From Gammaproteobacteria bacterium (GTDB lineage: Bacteria; Pseudomonadota; Gammaproteobacteria; UBA9214), in the NCBI GenBank assembly GCA_030632175.1, contig DAOVVG010000115.1:1-7423 (forward strand): a stretch of DNA of 7,423 bases, in the 5' to 3' direction. A program made the translations under genes and the position numbers. Every line of letters starts with the position of its first letter. Position 1 is the first letter of the stretch. The notes below the pieces were generated by a model, which had not been told where the DNA came from, made no database searches, and worked only from the letters and a program-made list of their open reading frames with translations. Shown piece after piece: positions 1-6,206 of the stretch.

Positions 1-1
1 C

Positions 2-439
2 ATAGAATTGAAAGCCCGCCTCACCATCACCGAGGACAAGGAGCTGTACAGCCAGGTGCACGTCAACATCATCAGTGTGAACGGCGTGGTACTGCTGGTC
101 GGCCAGGCGCCCACAGAAGCGCTGCGCATGGAAATCGAGGAGCTCACGAGGGCCATCGAGAAGGTGCGCGTGGTCCACAATGAATTAACCATCGCTGCAC
201 CCAATTCCTACATGACACGCAGCAGTGATTCTCTGATCACCGCCAAGGTAAAAGGCAGCCTGTTTGGCATCAAGGGACAAGAGGGGTTTGACCCGACACG
301 CGTCAAGGTGGTCACTGAAAACGGCATTGTCTACCTGATGGGCATACTCTTCCGCGCGGAAGCCGATGCCGTCGCCACCGAGGCAAGTCGCGTCAGCGGT
401 GTGCAAAAAGTCGTCAAACTGTTCGAGTATCTCGACTAA
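2..439 (+). CDS. dolP: Double-BON-domain outer-membrane lipoprotein DolP (YraP-like), 5' end missing
   Basis: Two consecutive BON domains are visible. The first centres on NGVVLLVGQAP, about 25-35 residues into the visible part; the second centres on ENGIVYLMGILF, about residues 104-115, and is followed by EASRVSGVQKVV, the usual end of the second BON repeat. This order and these motifs match DolP/YraP, a lipoprotein of the Gammaproteobacteria outer membrane that binds anionic phospholipid and supports envelope integrity and the BAM complex (family knowledge). The frame is open from base 2, and family proteins are about 190 aa, so roughly 45-50 residues, including the signal peptide and lipobox, should lie left of the window. 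The TTG at 8 is therefore probably not the real start. The stop at 437-439 is followed closely by a strong hairpin. The lipoprotein nature cannot be checked here. OsmY-type periplasmic BON proteins are the alternative, but the sequence is closer to DolP. Confidence 0.88.
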   Translation: MELKARLTITEDKELYSQVHVNIISVNGVVLLVGQAPTEALRMEIEELTRAIEKVRVVHNELTIAAPNSYMTRSSDSLITAKVKGSLFGIKGQEGFDPTRVKVVTENGIVYLMGILFRAEADAVATEASRVSGVQKVVKLFEYLD

Positions 440-444
440 AACCG

Positions 445-477
445 GTGCCCGGCCGGCATATCCCGCCGGCTGGGCAC
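445..477 (+). other. Strong 13-bp hairpin just after dolP
   Basis: Bases 445-457 pair with 465-477 over 13 positions, with one G-U pair (451/471) and a 7-nt loop (atatccc). The arms are GTGCCCGGCCGGC and GCCGGCTGGGCAC. It begins 6 nt after the dolP stop codon. No T-run follows (tgataaccc), so it is not a classical intrinsic terminator. It may protect the 3' end of the mRNA or pause polymerase ahead of the hairpin at 519-541. Confidence 0.6.
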
Positions 478-518
478 TGATAACCCGCCCCTTCACAGTC
501 TCAAACCCCGGGCAGGAC

Positions 519-543
519 AAGACAGGCAAGCAGCTTGTCTTTT
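519..543 (+). terminator. Candidate intrinsic terminator for dolP
   Basis: AAGACAGGC (519-527) pairs with GCTTGTCTT (533-541) over 9 positions with one G-U wobble and a 5-nt loop (aagca). The right arm runs into TTTT (540-543). The stem is only moderately stable and the T-run is short, so this is a candidate. The same bases carry the promoter-like hexamers assigned to trhO. Confidence 0.4.
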
Positions 544-548
544 ATAAT
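519..548 (+). promoter_or_regulatory. Candidate sigma70 promoter of trhO
   Basis: A perfect -10 hexamer TATAAT lies at 543-548. AAGACA at 519-524 matches the -35 consensus at four of six positions, with an 18-nt spacer. Transcription would start near 555 and give a leader of about 40 nt with the Shine-Dalgarno sequence AAGGA at 583-587. The -35 and spacer overlap the dolP terminator candidate. Confidence 0.5.
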
Positions 549-595
549 GACCTCCTGTTTTACGGCAGCACACACCAGCAACAAGGAAATACCCG

Positions 596-1588
596 ATGTC
601 CCGATTCGTCGTTTGCGCACTGTATAAATTTGTCAATCTGGATAACCATCAGGCTTTGCGCGCGCCACTGCACAACACAATGCTCGACAACCAGGTGCGT
701 GGCACACTGCTGCTCGCCAGCGAGGGAATCAACGGCACAGTAGCCGGCACACGCCAGGGTATTGACGCGCTGCTGGACTGGCTGCGCAGACACTCGCAGC
801 TGGCAGATATCGATTACAAGGAATCCCGCACCGACAACCTCCCCTTCAAGCGCACCCGGGTGAAGCTCAAGAAGGAGATCGTAACCCTGGGTGTAGCGGG
901 TATCGATCCGACACATGTGGTTGGTACCTACGTCAATCCACAAGACTGGAATGCACTCATCAGTGACCCCGATGTATTACTGGTCGACACCCGCAACGAT
1001 TATGAAGTACAGGTGGGCACATTCAAAAATGCCGTTAACCCCGGGACCGGCACCTTCCGCGAGTTCCCGCGTTACGTAGAACAGCAACTCGATCCGAAGC
1101 AACATAAAAAAGTCGCCATGTTCTGCACCGGCGGCATTCGTTGCGAGAAATCGACGGCCTTTTTGAAGGCACAGGGATTTGATGAAGTATTCCACCTCAA
1201 GGGCGGCATCCTGAAATATCTCGAAGAAGTTCCCGAAGACAAAACCCTTTGGGAAGGCGAGTGCTTTGTCTTCGATGAACGCGTCACGGTTAACCACCGG
1301 CTGGAGGAAGGCAATTATGACCAGTGCCATGCCTGCCGCCTGCCCATAACCGATACAGACAAGGCCAGTGAAAGATTCCTGCAAGGTGTCAGCTGCCCGC
1401 ATTGTTTTGACAAACTGACAGTCAAGCAAAGAAATCGCTTTCAGGAACGGCAGAAACAAATGGAACTGGCCGGGCAGCGCGGTGATGCCCATATGGGTGA
1501 TGATGCTATCGAAAGCTCGGCAGCCAATCGCACCTGCAAACAACAGAAAAAACAACAGCAGACAACCGCAGTCAAACAGGTGCTATAA
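596..1588 (+). CDS. trhO: tRNA uridine(34) hydroxylase TrhO (rhodanese family, YceA/UPF0176)
   Basis: A 330-aa cytoplasmic protein. Members of this family hydroxylate U34 of certain tRNAs using O2, the first step towards (m)cmo5U wobble modification (family knowledge). The N-terminal acylphosphatase-like part (about residues 1-100) carries the family signature LLLASEGINGTVAG (38-51) and KRTRVKLKKEIVTLG (85-99). The rhodanese domain (about 115-215) carries VDTRNDYEVQVG (130-141) and the active loop CTGGIRCEK, with catalytic Cys177 and second Cys183. A C-terminal segment has paired cysteines CHAC (244-247) and CPHC (267-270), which suggests a metal site. The last 25 residues are a Gln/Lys-rich tail without obvious fold. 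Total length is close to the roughly 320-350 aa of the family. The ATG at 596 has AAGGA 8 nt upstream and gives the family's usual start MSxFVVCALYKFV. It has its own promoter candidate and no obvious link to its neighbours. Confidence 0.96.
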   Translation: MSRFVVCALYKFVNLDNHQALRAPLHNTMLDNQVRGTLLLASEGINGTVAGTRQGIDALLDWLRRHSQLADIDYKESRTDNLPFKRTRVKLKKEIVTLGVAGIDPTHVVGTYVNPQDWNALISDPDVLLVDTRNDYEVQVGTFKNAVNPGTGTFREFPRYVEQQLDPKQHKKVAMFCTGGIRCEKSTAFLKAQGFDEVFHLKGGILKYLEEVPEDKTLWEGECFVFDERVTVNHRLEEGNYDQCHACRLPITDTDKASERFLQGVSCPHCFDKLTVKQRNRFQERQKQMELAGQRGDAHMGDDAIESSAANRTCKQQKKQQQTTAVKQVL

Positions 1589-1646
1589 AAAACATAACTG
1601 CATCACTGCAGGAAGCAGCAGCAATCTGCATGGCGGGAGATATGCA

Positions 1647-1856
1647 ATGACCGACTTACCCTTCATTGGCGACCGGGACCCGATCAACCAGCTCTACCTG
1701 CTGACATTCGCACTTTTCATCGCATTCGGCGCCGTAGCACATAAAACCGGATTCTCTCCTTTTGGCGGTGTTTTTGAAATCCTGCACAGCGACTACTCGG
1801 GACGTTTCCGCATGTATCTGCTTGCCATTGGCATCGCTATTGCCGGTCAATCCTGA
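1647..1856 (+). CDS. 69-aa two-helix membrane protein resembling a YeeE/YedE transporter fragment
   Basis: The ATG at 1647 has a good ribosome site, GGGAG at 1634-1638, and the frame ends at two adjacent stops, TGA TAA (1854-1859). Two hydrophobic segments are visible, about residues 16-32 and 54-67. The spacing of GxxxxKTGFSPFGGVFEIL and RFRMYLLAIGIAIAGQ resembles the repeat unit of YeeE/YedE (TsuA-like) sulfur-compound transporters, where a GFCF-type motif precedes an F/LRAYLLAL helix; here Ser37 stands where those proteins usually have Cys. Full transporters have many more helices, so this is either a truncated remnant that is still translatable or an independent small membrane protein. 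It sits 58 nt after trhO and 38 nt before the antiporter gene, all in the same direction. The family link is from memory of motifs, not a search. Confidence 0.6.
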   Translation: MTDLPFIGDRDPINQLYLLTFALFIAFGAVAHKTGFSPFGGVFEILHSDYSGRFRMYLLAIGIAIAGQS

Positions 1857-1894
1857 TAAACCTGAGCAGCCGTATGTCTGCCGGATAACTCATC

Positions 1895-3523
1895 ATGGAC
1901 GCATTAAGCATCTCGCTGAACTATAACGATCCACTCTGGATCACGATTGCCCTGCTGCTGGGACTTGGCGCCAAACAACTCAACCTGCCGCCACTGGTCG
2001 GTTTCCTGATTGCCGGCTTTCTGCTGAATCTGGCAGGTGCAGAAGGCGGCGCATTCCTCAGTGAGATTGCTGATCTGGGCGTCACGCTGCTGTTGTTTAC
2101 TATCGGCCTGAAGCTGAATGTGGGCCAGTTACTGAGAACCGAAGTATGGGGCGTAGCCGGCACCCATATGCTGCTGATCGTACTTGCCAACACCCTGCTG
2201 GCACTTGGCCTGGCACAACTGTCACTGCCCCTGTTTACCGGTATTGATTTCGCAACCGCCGCCATGATCGGTTTTGCACTGAGTTTTTCCAGCACCGTGT
2301 TCGCCGTCAAGGTACTTGAAGAAAAAGGCGACATTGCATCGCGTCACGGCAAACTCGCCATTGGCATCCTGATCATGCAGGATATCGCCGCCGTGCTGTT
2401 TCTGGCGATTTCTACCGGCAAGCTGCCGACACCCTGGGCCATCGGCCTGTTGTTACTGATTCCACTACGACCACTGTTCTTCGACCTGATGAAGCGCGCA
2501 GGTCATGGCGAACTGCTGATTCTGTTAGGCTTTGTACTGGCAGTGGGCGGCGCCGCCCTGTTTGAAGCCGTGGGCATCAAGGGCGACCTGGGTGCGCTAT
2601 TGCTGGGCCTGATGTTGTCCGGACACCCCAAGACCAATGAACTGGCCAAGACACTGCTCGGCTTTAAGGAACTGTTCCTGATCGGCTTCTTTCTCGGCAT
2701 CGGTCTTACCGGACTGCCGGATCCGGCGATCATCCTGGCGTCACTGGTACTGCTGGCGGTGCTGCCCTTTAAAACAGCACTGTACTTCTGGCTGGCAACC
2801 CGCTTCAGGGTCCGCTCACGCACCGCCACCCTGACCTCATTGCATCTTTCAAATTACAGCGAGTTCGGCCTGATTGTCGGGGCCATTGCCGTTGCCAATG
2901 GCTGGCTGGCAGATGACTGGCTGGTGCTGATAGCCGTTGCCCTGTCGTTTTCCTTTATCCTCGCCGCACCGCTAAACCGGGAAGCAGACACCCTGTTCAC
3001 CAGATTCCATAAGTTTCTCGTTCGCTTTGAAACCAAAAAACGTCTGGAAGATGACCAGCCGGTCAGCCTTTCCGGTGCGAAGGTTGTCATTATCGGCATG
3101 GGGCGTGTTGGCAGCGGTGCCTACGACCATCTGAAGTCTGTCTGCGGCAACGCCCTGATCGGCATTGATTTTGACGGCGACATCATTGAACAACAAACCC
3201 GGGCGGGTCGACAGGTCATCCAGGGAGATGCCACAGACCCGGATTTTTTCAACCGCGTCGACCGTGAAAACAACGCCATCGAACTGGTACTGGTCACCAT
3301 GCCGAATCACACATCCAACCTGGCCGTGGTCAGGCAGCTTCAGCTGCATAATTTCTCCGGCCACATAGCCGCGACAGCGAAATATGTTGATGAAGTTGAC
3401 GATTTCACAGCACTGGGTATCGAGTCTGCCTACAATATCTATGCCGAGGCCGGTTCCGGTTTTGCAAGCCACATACTGAACCAGATCCAGTGCGATAGCT
3501 GGACTGACACCGACCGGAAATAG
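1895..3523 (+). CDS. CPA2-family cation:proton antiporter with TrkA-N domain (Kef/YbaL type)
   Basis: A 542-aa inner-membrane protein. Residues 1-360 are a Na+/H+-exchanger-type domain with about 12 hydrophobic segments. It carries the typical LPPLVGFLIAG (31-41), the SFSSTVFAVKVLEE helix (130-143), GILIMQDIAAV (157-167, with Gln162-Asp163 as in KefB/KefC) and SNYSEFGLI (319-327). A charged linker leads to a Rossmann TrkA-N/RCK_N domain from about 393: AKVVIIGMGRVGSG gives the dinucleotide loop (401-406), and GIDFD (423-427) supplies the acidic residue that usually selects NAD(H). There is no RCK_C domain after it. By family it exchanges K+ or Na+ for H+, with gating by a nucleotide or thiol ligand; the ion cannot be told from sequence. 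The ribosome site is weak (GGA at 1883-1885). No gene for a KefF/KefG-type partner is seen; the gene 59 nt downstream encodes a small DUF5062-like protein. Confidence 0.93.
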   Translation: MDALSISLNYNDPLWITIALLLGLGAKQLNLPPLVGFLIAGFLLNLAGAEGGAFLSEIADLGVTLLLFTIGLKLNVGQLLRTEVWGVAGTHMLLIVLANTLLALGLAQLSLPLFTGIDFATAAMIGFALSFSSTVFAVKVLEEKGDIASRHGKLAIGILIMQDIAAVLFLAISTGKLPTPWAIGLLLLIPLRPLFFDLMKRAGHGELLILLGFVLAVGGAALFEAVGIKGDLGALLLGLMLSGHPKTNELAKTLLGFKELFLIGFFLGIGLTGLPDPAIILASLVLLAVLPFKTALYFWLATRFRVRSRTATLTSLHLSNYSEFGLIVGAIAVANGWLADDWLVLIAVALSFSFILAAPLNREADTLFTRFHKFLVRFETKKRLEDDQPVSLSGAKVVIIGMGRVGSGAYDHLKSVCGNALIGIDFDGDIIEQQTRAGRQVIQGDATDPDFFNRVDRENNAIELVLVTMPNHTSNLAVVRQLQLHNFSGHIAATAKYVDEVDDFTALGIESAYNIYAEAGSGFASHILNQIQCDSWTDTDRK

Positions 3524-3582
3524 CTGTATGTTCACAAGGCAAGCGTTTTCCCTGGACTGACCCATGTGAGGTAGCAAGCAAC

Positions 3583-3843
3583 ATGAAGAAGCTCAAGAAC
3601 GAAGCCAAATTACTCAAGGAAGCCATTCGCGCAGGCACCGAATACGGTGAAAAACGCGGCGTGGTTAAGTTCGAAGCAACCGACACGCAGAACGAAAGAA
3701 TCGAATACATCTACAAACTGCTGGTCCATGACAAGGTCATCCAGCCACTCGCGCTCGGACAACAAAGCCTGCCGAACATGCGACATAAACTGGCATTGTG
3801 GGCATCACGCCAGCTGCCGGCTGATCATCCTTTGCTGAAATAA
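3583..3843 (+). CDS. Small DUF5062-like protein
   Basis: An 86-aa soluble, charged, mostly helical protein without signal peptide or membrane segment. The start MKKLKNEAKLLKEA, the middle ERIEYIYKLLVHDKVIQPL (38-56) and the ending MRHKLALWASRQLPADHPLLK (66-86) agree with what I remember of DUF5062, a family of unknown function in Vibrio and related marine Gammaproteobacteria; its length of about 85 aa also fits. The ATG at 3583 has GAGG 11 nt upstream (3568-3571), slightly far but usable. It lies 59 nt after the antiporter gene in the same direction with no terminator seen between, so co-transcription is possible. No catalytic motif is visible and I assign no function. Confidence 0.82.
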   Translation: MKKLKNEAKLLKEAIRAGTEYGEKRGVVKFEATDTQNERIEYIYKLLVHDKVIQPLALGQQSLPNMRHKLALWASRQLPADHPLLK

Positions 3844-3855
3844 CCTGGATACCTG

Positions 3856-3882
3856 CCGCGTGATCGCGGATCAAATCCGCGA
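3856..3882 (+). other. Overlapping alternative hairpins after the DUF5062-like gene
   Basis: TCGCGGAT (3864-3871) pairs with ATCCGCGA (3875-3882) across a 3-nt loop. The left arm can instead pair with CCGCG (3856-3860), and TGATC (3861-3865) is also complementary to GATCA (3869-3873). No T-run follows on either strand, so a simple terminator is not supported. It may still end or stabilise the 3' end of the upstream transcript. Confidence 0.45.
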
Positions 3883-4007
3883 AAACCCCTGTTCGTAAAA
3901 GCACGCTTACACAATACTGCCACGCCATTTTAAATCACATACCATTCCTCAACCCGTTCATATACTTGCAGAGTAACACCCCACCCCCAATCCACATTGT
4001 CACCATC

Positions 4008-4036
4008 TTGAGACAATAGAAAACACTATATATACC
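4008..4036 (+). promoter_or_regulatory. Candidate sigma70 promoter of the EF-hand gene
   Basis: TTGAGA (4008-4013) matches the -35 consensus at five of six positions. A TATATATACC run follows: TATACC at 4031-4036 gives a 17-nt spacer, and TATATA at 4029-4034 gives 15 nt. The start near 4043 leaves a leader of about 180 nt. Confidence 0.4.
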
Positions 4037-4061
4037 GCCTAAAACACGCTCAGCAGTTTTT

Positions 4062-4081
4062 GTGTCGCCCGCGAACGACAC
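4062..4081 (+). other. Leader hairpin near the predicted 5' end
   Basis: GTGTCG (4062-4067) pairs with CGACAC (4076-4081) over 6 bp with an 8-nt loop. It follows a TTTTT stretch and lies about 20 nt into the predicted leader of the EF-hand gene. No T-run follows it. Confidence 0.35.
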
Positions 4082-4154
4082 GCCTGTAGATCGAACTCCG
4101 AAGGCATCGCACTATCACCTTGTATTCCCCGTTTATTTTATATCTGGCACGGCA

Positions 4155-4185
4155 CTTGCTCTACCCAGAACAAGCAAGCGTTCTG
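4155..4185 (+). other. Mutually exclusive hairpins ahead of the EF-hand ribosome site
   Basis: CAGAAC (4166-4171) pairs with GTTCTG (4180-4185) across 8 nt. Alternatively CTTGCT (4155-4160) pairs with AGCAAG (4173-4178) across 12 nt; the right arm of the second lies in the loop of the first, so the two compete. They sit 30-60 nt before the Shine-Dalgarno sequence and do not include it. Confidence 0.35.
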
Positions 4186-4226
4186 CGTAACAAACAGGAA
4201 ATTATTAATCGACAAAGGAGTTAGAC

Positions 4227-4478
4227 ATGAAAAAACACATACTAAGCGCAGTATTTACCACCCTTATCAGCACCGCCGCACTGGCAGAGAGCAGCGCCGC
4301 TATAGCTTTCAATGAGCTGGATGCCAATAAGGACGACGGCCTGAGTGCCGCAGAAGCCGGTGCGCTTCCAGACATTTCAGCACAGTGGAGCACGCTGGAT
4401 GCAGATGCCGATGGAAAACTGAACCGCGCCGAGTTTGCTGCTTATCAGATGCCCGCACCTGCGGCAGGCAAGGAGTAA
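4227..4478 (+). CDS. Secreted small EF-hand calcium-binding protein
   Basis: An 83-aa precursor. Residues 1-20 form a clean Sec signal peptide (KKH, hydrophobic core, ending AALA before Glu21), so the mature protein of about 63 aa should be periplasmic or exported. It holds two 12-residue EF loops: Asp32 to Glu43 (DANKDDGLSAAE, with ligands at loop positions 1, 3, 5 and 12, but Asp instead of Gly at position 6) and Asp58 to Glu69 (DADADGKLNRAE, fully canonical). Together they form one EF-hand pair, so binding of two Ca2+ is expected. The strong Shine-Dalgarno AAGGAG 6 nt before the ATG and the terminator after the gene suggest a well-expressed single-gene transcript. The role is unknown: calcium buffering or sensing in the envelope is inference. 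Confidence 0.9.
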   Translation: MKKHILSAVFTTLISTAALAESSAAIAFNELDANKDDGLSAAEAGALPDISAQWSTLDADADGKLNRAEFAAYQMPAPAAGKE

Positions 4479-4562
4479 CCAGCCACATCGCCCTCCTATC
4501 CGTTGTACAGGGATGACAACGGGGCGTTTACCCTGTAACGCCAGTCAAACAGGGATGTTTTG

Positions 4563-4598
4563 TGAGGCGGCGGCAGTTACTGCCGTCGCCTCATTTTT
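4563..4598 (+). terminator. Intrinsic terminator of the EF-hand gene
   Basis: Bases 4563-4576 (TGAGGCGGCGGCAG) pair with 4580-4593 over 14 positions with one G-U pair and a TTA loop, directly followed by TTTTT (4594-4598). The T-run is on the plus strand only, so it serves the EF-hand gene and not the converging VOC gene. A 9-nt direct repeat, ACAGGGATG, occurs upstream at 4507-4515 and 4549-4557. Confidence 0.93.
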
Positions 4599-4633
4599 AC
4601 ATACACCCGGACGAGAAGAACCCGCCCTGATGT

Positions 4634-4996
4634 TTACTTTGCGTCCAGATCTGACCAGACCGCGAACTCATTGCCGCTTGGCTCGGTGAAATGAAAGCGA
4701 CGTCCGCCCGGGAATGAGAATATCGGTTTCACAACAACCCCCCTGGCTTGTTCAACCTTATGCAGGGTTTCCTCAAGATCTTTACTGTAGAACACCACCA
4801 GCGCAGCGCCATTAACCGATGAAGAATTCAACGCTGACTTAAAGAAGCCGCCATTAATACCCTGATCGGAAAACGCTGAATATTCGGGACCGTAATCCTG
4901 GAAAGTCCAGCCGAACACGTTGGTAAAGAATTCTTTCGTAGCCCCTATATCTTTCGACGGGAACTCAACATAATTAATTTTTTCATGCTTATTCAT
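4634..4996 (-). CDS. VOC-fold (glyoxalase/bleomycin-resistance superfamily) protein
   Basis: A 120-aa cytoplasmic protein with two beta-alpha-beta-beta-beta modules. INYVEFPSKDIGATKEFFTNVFGW (7-30) opens the first; YSAFSDQGINGGFF (39-52) closes it. ALVVFYSKDLEETL (65-78) opens the second, which ends with FTEPSGNEFAVWS (103-115). This matches the COG3324-like group of small VOC proteins. Candidate metal ligands by position are Glu11 and Glu110; others are not clear, so metal use and substrate are unknown. No good ribosome site precedes the ATG on the minus strand. The gene reads in the same direction as the membrane protein gene 141 nt upstream and lies beyond an attC-like element, which suggests a second integron cassette. 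No attC-like element follows its stop codon; instead it converges on the EF-hand gene. Confidence 0.9.
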   Translation of the reverse strand: MNKHEKINYVEFPSKDIGATKEFFTNVFGWTFQDYGPEYSAFSDQGINGGFFKSALNSSSVNGAALVVFYSKDLEETLHKVEQARGVVVKPIFSFPGGRRFHFTEPSGNEFAVWSDLDAK

Positions 4997-5069
4997 TATG
5001 TAAACCCAACATTGCGTACAACAAGAACGTGAAAATCCAGTTCATATTATCTGCACTGGTAACAACACG

Positions 5070-5128
5070 ATCTGACGTTTAAGCCAGGCCGTGCAGTTTA
5101 CTGTATCGGCATGGGCGCCTTGTTAGAT
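5070..5128 (-). repeat. attC-like recombination site, degenerate, downstream of the 343-aa membrane protein gene
   Basis: Read on the minus strand, 9 nt after the stop codon comes ATCTAAC (5122-5128), which fits the RYYYAAC core. It is followed by AAGGCGCCCATGCCG, 15 nt ending in GCC(G) as in class 1 cassette sites. Near the other end is TGGCTTAAAC and then GTCAGAT (5070-5076), one base away from GTTRRRY. The two core boxes are complementary at six of seven positions, and GCC/GGC inside can pair as L boxes. The 59-nt span is within the attC range. An alternative right end is a perfect GTTRRRY match (GTTGGGT, minus strand, 5004-5010), which would make the site 125 nt long and place it 7 nt before the VOC start codon. 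Degenerate, so functionality is doubtful. Confidence 0.45.
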
Positions 5129-5137
5129 GCCTGCCCA

Positions 5138-6169
5138 CTATGATGTCCTTTCTGAAAGCAACTCCTGCAACGCAACAGGCAATATTCCCCTTATTCTATT
5201 AGTAATTACTTCCTCATTCTTTTGCCAGACAACCCCAAGGTAAACAATTGATAATCCAATTACCGTTAACGCTATCGGGAATAGCCAGCTATTTTCAAAT
5301 ATAGTTGATGCAAGGTGCTCAAAATATCCTGCGCACCCAAGTACACCGAAAACGACAAATACTCTTCTGACAAGTACTGCTCCGATTCCAATAAGCCCCA
5401 TATTTATAAAGAAGTAAATGAATTTAGAGAACTCACTGTCCGAGTGCTGCATCGACAAACCGCACCAGAAGGCAATCACGCCAAATATATACAGCCAAAA
5501 CGCGTAATCTCCGGATTTTCTGGAACGAATATCTACCCAGAAAGCAATAAATATTGTTAGCAATCCAAACCACATTGAGACAAAAGCACGAAATTCATAA
5601 TCATATTCCCCACCAGTCAACATTACGGCCATATCCATAGACATGTACCACAGCGTGGCCGCAACTGGCATTACAAGGAAAGGATAGCTGTAAATCCACG
5701 CCATAATCGTACCCACTACCAGCGTCCCGAACTCCAAATAAATCCAATGCCATTTAATATATTCATGGTACTCATGGTAGGTTGTTTCATCAGGCCACCA
5801 TCCCATGCCTTGTTGGAACCCATATATTGCAAGTGGTGTTATCGCCACAACAAAGGTTGCACATATACCAGCTGGAATTGCATGTCCTGCACGCTGAAAT
5901 TTACCGACAAGAATTAAACCGATACCTGCATAGGCCATCGAGATATATAATATTCCCCAGCCGCCAAACTCTTCCCACCCTAAATTCATGAAGAGCGTCA
6001 TGGCCCCTATTGCGACCAGACCGCCAAAATAGTACAGAATATTTGTGAAATTAAAGGAGGGACCTGTATCAGGTTGACGTCTTAAATAGCTAAAAAGATC
6101 GTCCACCTGGTCGATTGAAATGATCCCTTCTTCAGCAGCATTTCTTAGTTGCTCCCTGGATATCTTCAT
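5138..6169 (-). CDS. Polytopic membrane protein with DUF2157-like N-terminus
   Basis: A 343-aa protein. Residues 1-35 form a soluble helical stretch (QLRNAAEEGIISIDQVDDLFSYL) like the short helical pair that starts DUF2157 membrane proteins. About ten hydrophobic segments follow, roughly at 43-62, 68-89, 97-117, 146-163, 164-182, 196-213, 222-240, 249-267, 270-288 and 295-315, and then a charged amphipathic tail. The loop at 124-142 is unusually rich in Trp, His, Tyr and Glu (WWPDETTYHEYHEYIKWHW). No transporter or enzyme signature is recognised, so the function is unknown. The ATG has GGAG (6177-6180) 7 nt upstream. Base composition is poorer in G+C than its flanks: 5401-5460 has 21 of 60 G/C against 37 of 60 at 2581-2640 in the antiporter gene. 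With attC-like elements on both sides in matching orientation, it is probably a transferred gene cassette. Confidence 0.88.
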   Translation of the reverse strand: MKISREQLRNAAEEGIISIDQVDDLFSYLRRQPDTGPSFNFTNILYYFGGLVAIGAMTLFMNLGWEEFGGWGILYISMAYAGIGLILVGKFQRAGHAIPAGICATFVVAITPLAIYGFQQGMGWWPDETTYHEYHEYIKWHWIYLEFGTLVVGTIMAWIYSYPFLVMPVAATLWYMSMDMAVMLTGGEYDYEFRAFVSMWFGLLTIFIAFWVDIRSRKSGDYAFWLYIFGVIAFWCGLSMQHSDSEFSKFIYFFINMGLIGIGAVLVRRVFVVFGVLGCAGYFEHLASTIFENSWLFPIALTVIGLSIVYLGVVWQKNEEVITNRIRGILPVALQELLSERTS

Positions 6170-6206
6170 CTACACACTCCATTGTATTTATTGGGTCTGT
6201 TTTGCC

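Larger units (their letters stand above)
3844..4226 (+). other. 383-nt intergenic region with structured leader of the EF-hand gene
   Basis: No credible reading frame was found here on either strand. It contains a GC-rich hairpin cluster directly after the DUF5062-like gene (3856-3882), an A+T/C-rich stretch (3900-4000), a sigma70-like promoter (4008-4036), and then about 180 nt of possible untranslated leader with hairpins at 4062-4081 and 4155-4185. It ends at a strong Shine-Dalgarno sequence, AAGGAG at 4215-4220, 6 nt from the ATG at 4227. No known riboswitch was recognised. Confidence 0.5.

Noticed and set aside
185..529. Minus-strand 114-aa frame opposite dolP
   Set aside because: Shadow of the well-supported dolP frame; no family features and no ribosome site.
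977..1555. Minus-strand 192-aa frame opposite trhO
   Set aside because: Antisense to a conserved enzyme; its composition follows from the opposite strand and no domain is visible.
1482..1646. Longer start for the 69-aa protein at 1482
   Set aside because: It would overlap trhO by more than 100 nt and adds a low-complexity Asn/Gln/Lys stretch; the ATG at 1647 has a proper ribosome site.
2972..3577. Minus-strand 201-aa frame opposite the antiporter
   Set aside because: Shadow of the TrkA-N coding region.
4435..4689. Plus-strand 84-aa frame across the EF-hand terminator
   Set aside because: It runs through the strong intrinsic terminator and has no ribosome site or recognisable features.
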